From the NCBI RefSeq assembly GCF_000003605.2, contig NW_003139319.1, positions 371,178 to 393,790 of the forward strand: a stretch of DNA of 22,613 bases, given 5' to 3'. The stretch comes from Saccoglossus kowalevskii (Eukaryota > Hemichordata > Enteropneusta > Harrimaniidae). The position numbers and the translations under genes are program-made. Positions 1 to 9,956 of the stretch are shown piece by piece. Each line of letters begins with the position of its first letter. The first letter of the stretch is position 1. The notes below the pieces were generated by a model. It was not told where the DNA came from and made no database searches. It saw nothing but the letters and a program-made list of their open reading frames with translations.

Positions 1-180
1 GACGTCCACGCATTGTCTTCAGCTACCAACCACACGAATAAATCACCAGGTTTTCTCTGAGGTATACACAGTGTCGGTAAATTTATAGGGCAAAATGAAT
101 AAAACGTTCGTGCTGGACAAGTTCCTTTTTACGTATTTTATTGACGTTATAGAAATCCACAAACGAAAATGACTACCACT
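1..180. other. Unassigned flanking DNA
   Basis: No open frame, RNA gene or repeat is recognised here. Confidence 0.4.
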
Positions 181-395
181 TGAGACGACGCCTCCACAGG
201 CGTGAACAGGTTAATGCACGCGATTTTTTAACACACACATGAAATAAATCTCTCAAATAGCGCCCCCACAGGCGTAAAAAGGTTAACGCACGCATTTTTT
301 TGCACACACACACGAAAAAAATCTATTCAAAACAGCTCCCCCATAGGCGTAAATAAGTTAATGCACGCGTTTTTTTTCTTTTTACACACACGAAA
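181..395. repeat. Three degenerate tandem copies, period 72-75 bp
   Basis: The block containing CCACAGGCGT, a short A-rich spacer, GGTTAATGCACGCG and a T run with ACACACAC occurs three times. The TTAA/TTAAC/TTAAT anchor sits at 211, 283 and 358. The first copy carries a perfect hairpin ACGCCT-CCAC-AGGCGT at 188-203, which decays in copies two and three. The repeats lead directly into the ACACACGTCATTTTT array that follows. Confidence 0.75.
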
Positions 396-418
396 TTTTC
401 ATTCGACCTCACACACTC

Positions 419-700
419 CATTTTTAAAAACACACACGTCATTTTTTAACACACGTCATTTTTAAAAACACACACGTCATTTTTAAACACACACGCCATT
501 TTTAAAAACACATACGTCATTTTTTAACATGCACGTCGTTTTTAAACACACGCCATCTTTAAAAACACACACGTCGTTTTTAAACACACGTCGTTTTTAA
601 ACACACACGTCGTTTTTAAACACACACGTCATTTTTAAACACACGCCATTTTTAAAAACACACACGTTATTTTTAAAACACACACGTTATTTTTAAAACA
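419..700. repeat. Tandem array of 19-20 bp ACACACACGTCATTTTTAAA-type units, block 1
   Basis: About 14-15 degenerate copies of a unit made of an AC-rich half with CGTC, CGCC or CGTT and a T5-A4 half. Unit lengths vary because homopolymers differ. No coding potential is seen; open frames across it are by-products of the repeat. Confidence 0.85.
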
Positions 701-914
701 CACGTTTTTTAAAACACCCACGCCATTTAATATACACACATGATTTTTTAAAGCACATACCATTAAAACGCACAGTCACGCCGTTTTTTTAAAATGCACA
801 CATCATTTTAAAACACACACGCCACGGCCTCCAATACGTACGTAATTTTGAATTATTAGCACGTTTTCTTCTAGTATACACAAAATAATAAATTTACATT
901 CCGCGCCTCGTACA
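701..914. repeat. 214-bp segment, copy 1 of a 407-bp higher-order repeat
   Basis: The segment from CACGTTTTTTAAAACACC to GCCTCGTACA recurs at 1108-1321 with only a small number of substitutions. The two starts and the two ends are both 407 bp apart, so the intervening 19-20 bp array belongs to the same higher-order unit. Confidence 0.88.
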
Positions 915-1107
915 CACACGTCATTTTTAACACACGCCATTTTTAAAATCACGCACGTCATTTTTTTAACACGCACGTCGTTTTTAAACACACACCATTT
1001 TTAAAAACACACACGCCATTTTTAAAAACACACACGCCGTTTTTAAACACACGTCATTTTTAAACACACACGTCATTTTTAAAAACACACACGTCATTTT
1101 TAAAACA
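915..1107. repeat. Tandem array of 19-20 bp units, block 2
   Basis: Same unit type as block 1, roughly ten copies, lying between the two copies of the 214-bp segment. Confidence 0.85.
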
Positions 1108-1321
1108 CACGTTTTTTAAAACACCAACTCCATTTATTATACACACATAATTTTTTAAAGCACATACTATTAAAACGCACAGTCACGCCGTTTTTTTTAA
1201 ATGCACACATCATTTTAAAACACACACGCCACGGCCTCCAATACGTACGTAATTTTGAATTATTAGTACGTTTTCTTCTAGTATACAAAAAATAATAAAT
1301 TTACATTCCGCGCCTCGTACA
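1108..1321. repeat. 214-bp segment, copy 2 of the higher-order repeat
   Basis: Copy of 701-914. The array ends at GCCTCGTACA. After copy 1 the short-unit array resumes, while after copy 2 unrelated AT-rich DNA begins, so this point marks the right edge of the satellite-like block. Confidence 0.88.
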
Positions 1322-2877
1322 ATTTAAAATAAAAATTTGTACTTCTTTTTAGTTGTGCCAGATTGTTTTATTGCAATTGTCCCCCTCATTTGTTAAATTG
1401 GTTTTGGATCAGCCGATTTAACGAGTTATGAGAAATTCGATCCAATTTTGGCGTGTTTTCATGTCTAATTGAGATTGTAGAATATGCAAAACTAATCTAG
1501 AAGAGTCTTTGTATGAATTGGACAATATAATTAGCCGACTCCAGAAACAAAGATTGATCAGAGTTGAGATAAATACGCGCACAACATACAAGAGTCTCAT
1601 TGCCCGGCCTCGTAACGATTAGTCTCTTTATACTAGAGACTCTAGTAACGATGTGGGAAGTGCGCCCTCGCATAGTGAAATGCTTTCCCGTGTCACTCCT
1701 GGCCCAGCGCGCCCGGTTTTCATTAAAACCAAACCAAACCAAACCAAACCAGTCTTCTAAATTGCGTCGTGTGCTAGAGGTCGCGCCGTGGAAAACTTGT
1801 AATTACACCAATAAGGTATATGATAAAATCGTACTTGTCAAATTTTAGCGCAGTTGCGCACAACAATCTCGTACAAAGTCTTCCCATTAATCTTTATGAA
1901 CTGGATACGGATTGTGCTGCCCTCTGTCGTACGGCTATCACTCAAGTTTTCAGTCCATACAGATTAATTGGAAGACCTTGTGCGAGACTGCTGTGTGCAA
2001 CTGCGCTGAAATTAGACAAGTTAACTACGATATATCAAGTTGGCTATTTCTTGGAAAGGTTGTGCCATAACCGTAAGCCACGTTCACTCGCCTACGGAAA
2101 AAACAATTTAAATTCGCGGCCAATTGTTCTTGCTAAACTAATTTTTTTCAACGATGCTCAACATCGAGCACTCAATCATTAGATGGCGAGAAAAACAGTG
2201 CACTGAAGTCGCGGAGGGGTTGTATGGATATCATTGTCTGGGGGATGCATCACTAAAAGGGGTGGAATGTCGCAATACGGCGGTACTCTAACATTAATAT
2301 ACGACACGCATAGCTAATCGCACTTCGGGTGTGTAACGGCCACGCTAGCGGTCTTGTAATCGATTCTTGGGTCTCGTGACCGTGATTTGTACAATGGCAG
2401 AAAAATACTCTCGCAACTTCATCCCTATCACATGAACACTAGCCTATTTAGAGTGTTATGCATATCCCGCAACTGTTCTTTAAACTTCTTCATTCAAATA
2501 AATATTGCCAAAAAAAATGCCTCAACTTTTTCAATAGATGAACAACTATGGTTTGCTTCTTAAGTCCCTCAATCCTTGACGGCTGTTAATAAGTATGCAA
2601 ATGTTACAGAATAGTCTCGTCGCTAGAGGGCGCACATGTAGGAATTATATACTAGTATTGGTCAGATGTTCAGGGTATATATACATTTGTTCCGACAGTA
2701 CAAGAATACTTGGCGAATCTAATCTCTTAAAACAGTTCGCGTATTCAAGTACGCGTAGGTTTAGATATTATACACGACACTAATGAACCAGGAACTAAAA
2801 ATATTGCCTTTGCCATTCATTACATGAAAACGTGCGCATGTACGTATCGGTTCTTCGAACAAAAACTACGACATTAA
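1322..2877. other. Unassigned DNA, GC-richer between about 1590 and 2400
   Basis: No recognised gene. It holds a perfect hairpin AGTCTCT / AGAGACT at 1621-1641, an (AAACC)5 tract, and scattered CpG-rich stretches. A plus-strand frame of 120 codons (1820-2182) resembles no family I know. A CTCF-like 14-mer lies at 2620-2633. Confidence 0.4.
1726..1750 (+). repeat. (AAACC)5 microsatellite
   Basis: Five perfect copies of AAACC. The first overlaps the right arm of a small inverted repeat GGTTTT-CATT-AAAACC. Confidence 0.9.
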
Positions 2878-2880
2878 CAG

Positions 2881-3126
2881 CTTTATGTCAAATCAGTCAA
2901 ACGTATTCACCAACACAATATCACTGGAAGTGCAGAAGTGACTGGTGCATTAAATAGTACAAGCGAAACAACACAAATATGCCATGGAAATAACTTACAT
3001 ACATGTGAAATTACACACGAGAATACGTATTCTGTTCTGCCGAATGAAATTCAATTCTTAACTGACGTTAAGATGTTGCCAACTATGGCATTACCAAGTT
3101 TACCAAATGAACATTTGAGGAATGAG
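2881..3126 (+). CDS. Possible internal exon, unknown protein (weak)
   Basis: Seen: 82 open codons on the plus strand between a plausible acceptor (CATTAACAG, ending 2880) and a good donor (GAG|GTAGGT at 3127). Both junctions are in phase 0. An in-frame TAA lies just upstream and the frame runs on past the donor to a stop at 3169-3171. The predicted peptide is polar and rich in Thr, Asn, Glu and Leu, with segments such as ETTQICHGNNLHTCEITHEN and LPTMALPSLPNEHLRNE, and has no membrane segment or recognised motif. No partner exon was found on either side, so it may be chance, a decayed exon, or a mobile-element remnant. Confidence 0.2.
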
Positions 3127-4364
3127 GTAGGTATAACTGTCAATTTATCATTAAAAGCAAATCAAATTTAGCTTGTCAGAGATCCGGAATTTTGTGCATT
3201 TTGAACACTGAAATGGCAATTTTTTGGCCATGTTGAATTGTATCAAATGAATGCATGCAGTGTGCGACATGAAGAACTGTTTAAAGTGAACGATCGTGGC
3301 ATGCCAGATATTTCTCTAGACCAACTATCGTTAAAATAAAATGTTCACTTGTCATTTTGATGGCTGTTTCTCGCAGATCAAAGTCCAATACTGTCCGATG
3401 TATGTACCAACTTTAAACGAAATGCATCCATAGACGATGGAAATCTTGTTTCGGAATAACAGAAATGATTGACGATTATTTTTAGCACAAACCATCCATT
3501 CGACCATCTTTAAGCGGATCGCAAAACTAATCGATTTCGAGATTGATTTAAATTTTTTCTCAAATTTACAACTTGGTATTATTTAGGGAAATGGAATACA
3601 TGTCAAAGTACATCCAACAATTATCGCATGGGGCCCCATCCTTAACCACCTCTCCACAAATCGCCGATAGAGGGCGTTTGGCTATATAGCATCTCTTACT
3701 AGTACATTATTCTGTACGAGACCTTTAAATTTATAAGAATGGCGAATACTGACGTTTTTCCCCGCTAGGGTTTGATCACTGATTGCAAAACAAAGCTGAA
3801 ATCTAAACTAGTCAATTAGCTTGATATACCTGGTCATGAAACAAAACATTACCCCAATATAGAATTCCTACGAGTTACAATAAGTCTGAACAACTCGTAC
3901 ATGCAGAAACTCAGGCTGTCGGTAACGAAACTCTGAATTATGCGCCTACACCCTTTATTATGGTACAATAAACCCCTGTTTTCGTGTTTATCAAACGCTA
4001 CCATTCAAATTTTTTTTATTTTATTTGAGGGGGAGAGGTCCCCTTACAAGTATGTCATGACTCGTGTAATGAACAGAATAACAAATTCTGATAAAAAGTT
4101 GAATATCTAGAGAATGAAAAGTGATATAAAAAAAATGTAAATTGCATTCTCCTACTTTTGTAGAGCTTTTCCTTTAGGGGTCATAATGTTGTTTGAATTG
4201 ATGTTTCCTTTAAATTAGGGACATCTTAAATTAGCGAAATTATAGCTTAGCTACATTTAGCTAAGAAGACACGTTTTACAGTATTCACTCCTCTAGAACT
4301 GCAATATTGTTCATACTGGGTTAAGTAACTCTGTCGTGGATTAGTGTAGAACTGAACTGACCTA

Positions 4365-4490
4365 TGGATCAAAACTGGAATATTTTCCACAAGGAAACGT
4401 GGAACTGAAATATTTATCACAATGAGTGGAGTTTCTTATCCATGAATTATCATTGCACTGGAATATTCTCCACTGAGTGGAGTTTCTCTT
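4365..4490. repeat. Two degenerate copies of a GGAATATT / GAGTGGAGTTTCT block
   Basis: ACTGGAATATTTTCCAC and ACTGGAATATTCTCCAC occur about 100 bp apart. Each is followed by GAGTGGAGTTTCT (adjacent in copy two, about 45 bp later in copy one). Copy two forms a perfect hairpin CTCCAC-TGA-GTGGAG. Confidence 0.6.
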
Positions 4491-5474
4491 TTGCCACTGG
4501 ACTATGCCAACACTGAACAGCAATATGTAGATGAATGTCTCTTAGAATGAACCCAGCACAAATTTCAGCTTAGGTTATCCCCACCCCCATCTATTTCAGA
4601 ACACAATGAAAAAATACTAATTTAGGCTTGTCCAGAAAAGAATTCACAAAGAAAAATAGGGCATTGCATTCATTCTGTGCCTTTCAAACATGGAAGGACA
4701 CACTTTTATTTACATGTGTGAAAGCAATAATAAAACATTGTGGAGGAATCATTCACAGCTAATTCCATGCATGATGTTAGTCATTGACAATTAAATATGG
4801 CTGATGTACCTGATTTGATGCCTCCATAAATCTTATTAGAAAAACACTTATCTGACTTTTTTTTAAAAAAAAGAATGTACACAATCACGTATACGGTACT
4901 ACTTAAATTACAGTTGATCTTCATACAATAAACCAACAAGATAAATTAAAATAAATTTAACAAGACCAAGGTTTTATATTGATTAATAATATATTCCAGT
5001 TTGACAATGTTGAAATTAAAATTAAGTGTTAACACGCAAACGCAACAATGCTAACAACGACAACAGCAGCAATGGCAGATGCATACCCAAGAGATTTGAC
5101 AACGTTTCAGAAAATATGCCACTTTCATGGCAATCAGGCACTCAGTACAAGAGCTACAATGTACATCATTATTGTAAATTCATCAGAAGATCAATTTTAA
5201 AGTTAAAAATAGAATTGTGCTATAGGGTAATTTGCATAAGTATACTTAATTTGTTCAAGACTGTTGTATTAAAACTGAAAACACAAAGTTCAGTCAGTTC
5301 TTTTTACCAATAAAACACATTGTACATGTATTAATGACCAACGAAAACCCAATTGTTTATGGGCAAGAATAATAAAAGAAAAGTCTCAAAATGCATACAT
5401 CTTCAGAATATCTATTTTACTCTTCAAAAAATAAAATTTTTGTTCCAAAAACAGGTACATCAACCAATTTTTGT

Positions 5475-5485
5475 CCCCCCCCCCC
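5475..5485. repeat. C11 homopolymer
   Basis: Eleven consecutive C residues in AT-rich DNA. Confidence 0.95.
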
Positions 5486-6727
5486 AACAGCTGCATCAAC
5501 TTCCAGAAAAAGTTTCATAATTACACCAACATTAAATCAAAGCACTGTTTATTAAGATAAATCCGTATTTAAACACTATCAGAATATTTAATATAGTTTA
5601 TGACACCTATCTATTACCTATAGACAGCTGATATCATTGTGTTCACTCATGCGGGATATTAATAAATCCTGGTAGAGAACAAAGCCAAATTACATTATTT
5701 CTATAAAAAGACTTCTAGCAAAGTACTTTAACATTTGATATGATGAATCCAGAGGACCAAATATCATTCATTTCCTTTTCACAGTTGCATTTTTTTTTCT
5801 AAGAATTGTAGTAATTTTGATTCTCAAATATTCATACATCGTTGGAGAAGCATATAATTTTCCTCTATAATACAAGTAACATACCATATTGGACCCTGTT
5901 CCTGTTTAGTACAAGTTTGACATTAATTTGTTAAAAAAAAAAGAAAAATCAACAGTTAAACCCACATATTTACACTAACGAGGTCACAAGCAACAACTAT
6001 GCATGAAATATACTGCATTTTATTTCCACAAATAGAAGTGTCCCAACAATATTCAGAGCAAGTATCTATTTACATATCAGACATATAGAGCACAAAACAT
6101 AAATTGTAACACAAACTGTTCTGTTTCAACAACAGAAAACTAGCACATTTAAATCCATACAAATGTGAAGGTACAAATAATGGAAATTTCATTATTTATT
6201 TGACGCGTTGTTTTATGCATTCGATTGGCTTCATACATTCCATTTATTCTAAAATTGATCTAAAACAGAACTGAATATTGAAATCCCATCATAGCACAGT
6301 TTATACTTTGGTACACAGACCGGCTTCTGTAGGTAGGATTGTTTTTATTATATACTGCAAAATGGCAATGTACGCTACCATTTTGCAATTCAAGCACTAA
6401 TTTGACTTCTTTACAGTAAAATAACTAAGTATCCAAACTGACTGCAGCAAGTAAATTTTTCTGATTTTATTGTGGTGTTTGATAAATTTAATGTTGACAT
6501 AATTTAATAAACACTATTTTAGTATTCAGTATTTTAACTCACTTTATTGTTTAATATTCCATTGTATGTAGTGGTAATTATAAAATATATGCTCATCAAC
6601 ACTAGGTGGTGCTATACTATCAGTAGTTCCCAAGATATTGTAATACATGTAGTAGTATATAACTCACAATGCTTTGCACACTTCGCTCATAAATGCGTCA
6701 AATCATAAATAATGACTTGTTGTTTTT

Positions 6728-6733
6728 TTTATT
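6728..6733 (-). terminator. Second candidate polyadenylation signal AATAAA
   Basis: A further AATAAA on the gene strand, 63 nt beyond the first. It could serve as an alternative cleavage signal, but nothing in the sequence favours one over the other. Confidence 0.2.
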
Positions 6734-6790
6734 AAAATTGTGATTCTAGACAGAGATATGGTTCAAGAGTGGGTAAGTCCATCTGGGCTC

Positions 6791-6796
6791 TTTATT
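6791..6796 (-). terminator. Candidate polyadenylation signal AATAAA
   Basis: TTTATT on the plus strand reads AATAAA on the gene strand, about 515 nt after the Neuralized stop codon. It is the first such hexamer downstream. Such hexamers are common by chance in AT-rich DNA, so this is only a candidate. Confidence 0.3.
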
Positions 6797-7307
6797 TTTA
6801 TATATCTGCACACGCCCTGAGATTAAGAAGGCAAAGTAGTTTTAGAGAGGCTTGAATGGCATTGATTTGTTACATGAACTATAAGCTAGGTGTGTGTCAA
6901 AAATCCACATATTACAACAAAATTAAACTACATCAGGATACCCTTAGCTCTAATGAATAGGATAGCAATTTGGCCAGCTCAGAGTCAGTTGAAAGTTGAA
7001 GGAAAGATACTGTCATTTCTGAAAGTGCTGATCATAGGATGACATTCTCACAATATACCTCTTGGTATCTATATTGCTGTTCCATCAATTTCTACAAGTC
7101 TATGAAGATTCATGGTTATTATATAAAAGTAGTGATGCCATAGATGTCTATATGAATGGCTGTGTGTTTTTCTGAATAACAAGTTATGAATACAGAATAT
7201 ACTTCTGCATGATATTAATAGACTGTTGCGTGTAGTCTCAAATCTCAAGCAGAAATGGTATTCTCAACATCATGGTAACAACAATTTCTGTTAAAATTGC
7301 TCAATTC
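6791..7307 (-). other. Probable 3' UTR of the Neuralized gene
   Basis: This is the AT-rich stretch directly after the TGA on the minus strand up to the first AATAAA. No open frame of interest is present. The extent is inferred only from the position of the polyadenylation signal. A longer UTR is equally possible because more AATAAA hexamers follow. Confidence 0.4.
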
Positions 7308-7720
7308 TCATGCCTTGTACGTTTTTATGACATCTCGTAGGATTGATCGACAGATGGGACAGACAGCCCCTGCCTGCTGTTTGAGTTTGACACCACATGG
7401 GTGACATAGACACATGTGTCCACAGGTGTAAATGACTGAATCAACCGGTCTATCATAACAGATCACACACTCTTCCCCGCTCTTTGGAACACCAGAATTT
7501 CCCACAGCTGTACCGCTGCTAGCACCAGTTCCAACTAAACCGGACACACTATCATGTAAATCCTGGCCGGCACTATCCGGAATATTACCGATTCTCCGCG
7601 GTAGAAGTGGGCTTATATTTAAATCAAGGAACGTTGGTATATTTAGGGAATTTTCCAAAACTGCAGAATTTGTACGTATGCTTGTCGTCGGAGTGGTAGC
7701 AGAATTCACTGGTACAATGC
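7308..7720 (-). CDS. neurl1: Neuralized-family E3 ligase, terminal exon with C3HC4 RING finger
   Basis: Seen: the exon follows a strong 3' splice site (pyrimidine run ending TTCCTTTCCAG, AG at 7722-7721) and ends at TGA (7310-7308), giving about 136 residues. A Ser/Thr/Pro/Gly-rich low-complexity stretch comes first. The RING follows at 7472-7350: ECVIC, then eleven residues, CGHMCLCHPC, eleven residues, CPIC. All eight zinc ligands of a C3HC4 finger are present in the spacing C-x2-C-x11-C-x-H-x3-C-x2-C-x11-C-x2-C. The protein ends RDVIKTYKA, close to the ending typical of Neuralized. Known: this RING recruits an E2 enzyme and ubiquitinates Notch ligands, driving their endocytosis in the signal-sending cell. 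Oddity: the frame stays open upstream to an ATG at 7799, but that part lies beyond the acceptor and reads into an AT repeat, so it is taken as intron. Phase matches the NHR exon exactly (G|GC). Confidence 0.92.
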
Positions 7721-8710
7721 CTGGAAAGGAAGGAAGTGAAATAGAATAAGGGTCAGCAATAACATCAAACACTTTATTCATTTTATGTGTACCTTCCACA
7801 ATATATATATATATAACAATTGGATAGTATTTGCAATAGCCCGCCCTGGTTTGATTGTCCTTGCGAGCAGTTTGACCTTTTCACACCATCAGAAAAATAC
7901 AGCATGACAATAGACTCACTGGGGATTCTCGGCAAACAAAGCATCTTTATATTTCAAAAACCACATACATGTACACTGTTGTAGTTCACAAGACGGAAAA
8001 TTGAAAATCTGAAAAAATCTCAAGAAAAATTTATTACATAAATACATGTATGTACAAAATTGGGACCTCTTGACTCCAGATAGAAAAAGTACAGTATAAC
8101 CTCAGAAAAAATTTGTTACTAAAATATAAATTTGAACATGTACACCTTTTGCAAATAATATATATATATATATATACAATGTAGAGGGTATTAAATTGGT
8201 CATCGCACTGTGACATCATTTGTTTACATTTTTTTAACCAATGTTGTGAATGTCTGATAACAAATTTTGTTCATGGATCATCTGAAGCTTTACTGTGACA
8301 ACGTTGTTTTATCAACAGGGACACACGTACATTGTATGTATGTATTTTTATACAAGAGCAGTGAACAACGCCTTATTTTATGCAAATAATTGGTTTTCGC
8401 CAACCAGTAACGTCATGCAAAGAAAACTGAATTCTGCTGGTACTCAGAATATCACTTACATCAGTAAGTATTAACATATACAGTTGTTAAAAAATAGATC
8501 ATTCAAGTAAAGGCGGGTTCTTAACAAGAACAGGCTATAAACAGCATGAGTTGCGGGTGGAAACATCTATTTCCTGAGACCAGTATAAACATGTTGAAGG
8601 TCAGTGGAGTTTGCGTGGGCATGACCAGTAAAACTAAACGGCTATTGACTATATATTCAATAGCAAGAATTCATACCAGTGACATACAGAAAACATAAAA
8701 TTGTCCTTAC
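7721..8710 (-). other. Intron between NHR and RING exons of the Neuralized gene
   Basis: A 990-bp GT-AG intron with donor GTAAGG at 8710-8705 and acceptor TTTCCAG at 7727-7721. It joins phase 1 to phase 1. It holds two short TA-dinucleotide tracts (around 7801-7815 and 8158-8177) and no recognisable coding or RNA feature. If it is retained, the NHR frame continues about 20 codons to a stop at 8649, which would give a protein without RING. Confidence 0.8.
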
Positions 8711-9373
8711 CTAAAATTTTGATTTTTTGAGTACTTCCATAGACGTCGAAGAGCATCCAAAGTGGCTGAGAAATATCCACATGCATGAGAACACGTCGAT
8801 GTATTCCGTTTTCATGATAATGTACTTCCCCGTCAGGGTTTATAATAAAACTTAATTGGTCCCCACTATCTGGCAATGCTATATCTCTACTAAGTGCCCA
8901 GTACTCCTGTCGATCATACAGATCCTCCGAGTCCTCTGGTAGCATCGACGGTGTCAAAACAGCCGGATCACAGGATGTCACACCAACTGCCAAGCAACCC
9001 AAGTACCTAGGTGTGGTTTCTAAAACTTCAATAACGACAAGTTCACCGGCATGTACTGGTTGACTTAGGAAGACTAAACCATTTTGAAACTCCCCATCTA
9101 TTCTCCGTGCTTGGATTTTACTTGGATTCAAAAGTACGTTTAGACCACAGATCTCATGAAAGGGCACGGGTAATATTCCTGGAATAATACGAGAAACTAA
9201 ACCTTCGCCACTTGCTAGACTATCATTCGAATGTAGAAGTGATCCAAAGCTACTCTGTGAGCTGTCAGTGTCCAAGTCAACTACAGGCGAAGGTAGGATC
9301 TGTGGTAACGGTACCGGAAAGTCACTAGGAGGATCCAGAATTGGGGCTCTTGTTGGCTCAGTTTCAGCACACT
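8711..9373 (-). CDS. neurl1: Neuralized-family E3 ligase, internal exon with NHR domain (partial gene)
   Basis: Seen: an open frame of about 220 codons on the minus strand. It runs from a 3' splice site (TTTATTTCAG, AG at 9375-9374) to a 5' splice site (GTAAGG starting at 8710). The first ~70 residues are a Pro/Ser/Asp-rich linker. Residues ~71-220 form a complete NHR domain, opening with PFHEICGLNVLL, continuing through GCLAVGVTSCDP and YWALSRDIALPDSGDQ, and closing with PLWMLFDVYGSTQKIKIL. Known: Neuralized proteins carry NHR1, NHR2 and a C-terminal RING, and the NHR domains bind Delta/Jagged-type Notch ligands. Inferred: this is NHR2, because it lies directly before the RING exon and the linker precedes it. 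The exon starts inside a codon (phase 1) and ends one base into a codon; that base G joins GC of the next exon to give Gly, so the frame is kept. The upstream exon is not identified. NEURL1 or NEURL1B are both possible names. Confidence 0.9.
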
Positions 9374-9656
9374 CTGAAATAAAAGAATTACTAGCATTAA
9401 TGAAACTGAAAGTGAATGATAAGAAAGAACATTAAAAATAAACTGTACATGCTAAGACTGAGCAAACTCGTGTGTGTATATACCAGTACATAATATAATA
9501 TTCTTAACAATACACTGAATAATTGCTGCCAGTCACGATAACCATGTCTTAAATAATGTTGACCAAAAATCACAACAAATATTCATTAAATATGGAATAA
9601 CAAAAAATAAACAACTTGGAATGAGGTAATACCAGAACTTCTATATGGAAACAATT
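9374..9656 (-). other. Upstream intron of the Neuralized gene, proximal part
   Basis: Begins at the acceptor AG (9375-9374) preceding the NHR exon. AT-rich with no coding signal. The intron must continue through the mobile elements that follow. Its donor is not identified in the window. Confidence 0.65.
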
Positions 9657-9956
9657 CAAATACTAGTTTTCAAGACAAAGTGTCATTTATAAAAAAATTA
9701 TGGTGAAAAAAATAAGGCATACAATTTTTTTGAGAGCAAACAGTAAAGCAAACAAGCAGCCTCTCGGCTGAGATAGCTCCGCTGATAGCAATGCACATTA
9801 CAATTAAAGAACTGAAGATATCATTAGAAAATGAACAATATATATATATAAAAAGCAACAGGACAAATCTGAAAGAAGTCCACACGTAGTACGTATATAT
9901 GTAATATAAAAGCAATCGGACTTGGTTTTCAACAAGAAGTCAAAAATATCACTTTT
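9657..9956 (+). repeat. 300-bp tandem duplication of the element's left end, copy A
   Basis: 9657-9956 and 9957-10257 are nearly identical, differing by eye only in one base, one A-run indel and one TA-step. The junction and both flanks share TTCA, consistent with duplication at microhomology. Copy A stops inside a core unit, whereas copy B continues into it. Confidence 0.93.

Larger units (their letters stand above)
3172..6727. other. Unassigned intergenic DNA downstream of the Neuralized gene
   Basis: AT-rich DNA on both strands with no convincing exon. It contains a local cluster of ACTGGAATATT / GAGTGGAGTTTCT motifs at about 4365-4490, a C11 run at 5475-5485, and a CTCF-like 14-mer at 3664-3677. 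The plus frame at 5026-5313 has no recognisable features. Confidence 0.45.

Noticed and set aside
803-1288. Two 62-codon minus-strand frames
   Set aside because: They lie in the tandem array and its two 214-bp spacers and simply repeat each other's content.
1820-2182. 120-codon plus-strand frame
   Set aside because: The longest unassigned plus-strand frame, but no recognisable domain and no supporting splice or promoter context.
5026-5313. 95-codon plus-strand frame
   Set aside because: Lys/Asn/Ser-rich composition expected from AT-rich DNA, with no motif.
7721-7799. Upstream extension of the RING frame to ATG at 7799 (start MEGTHKMNKVF)
   Set aside because: A strong pyrimidine tract and AG at 7722-7721 match the phase of the NHR exon; the extension reads into a TA repeat and looks intronic.
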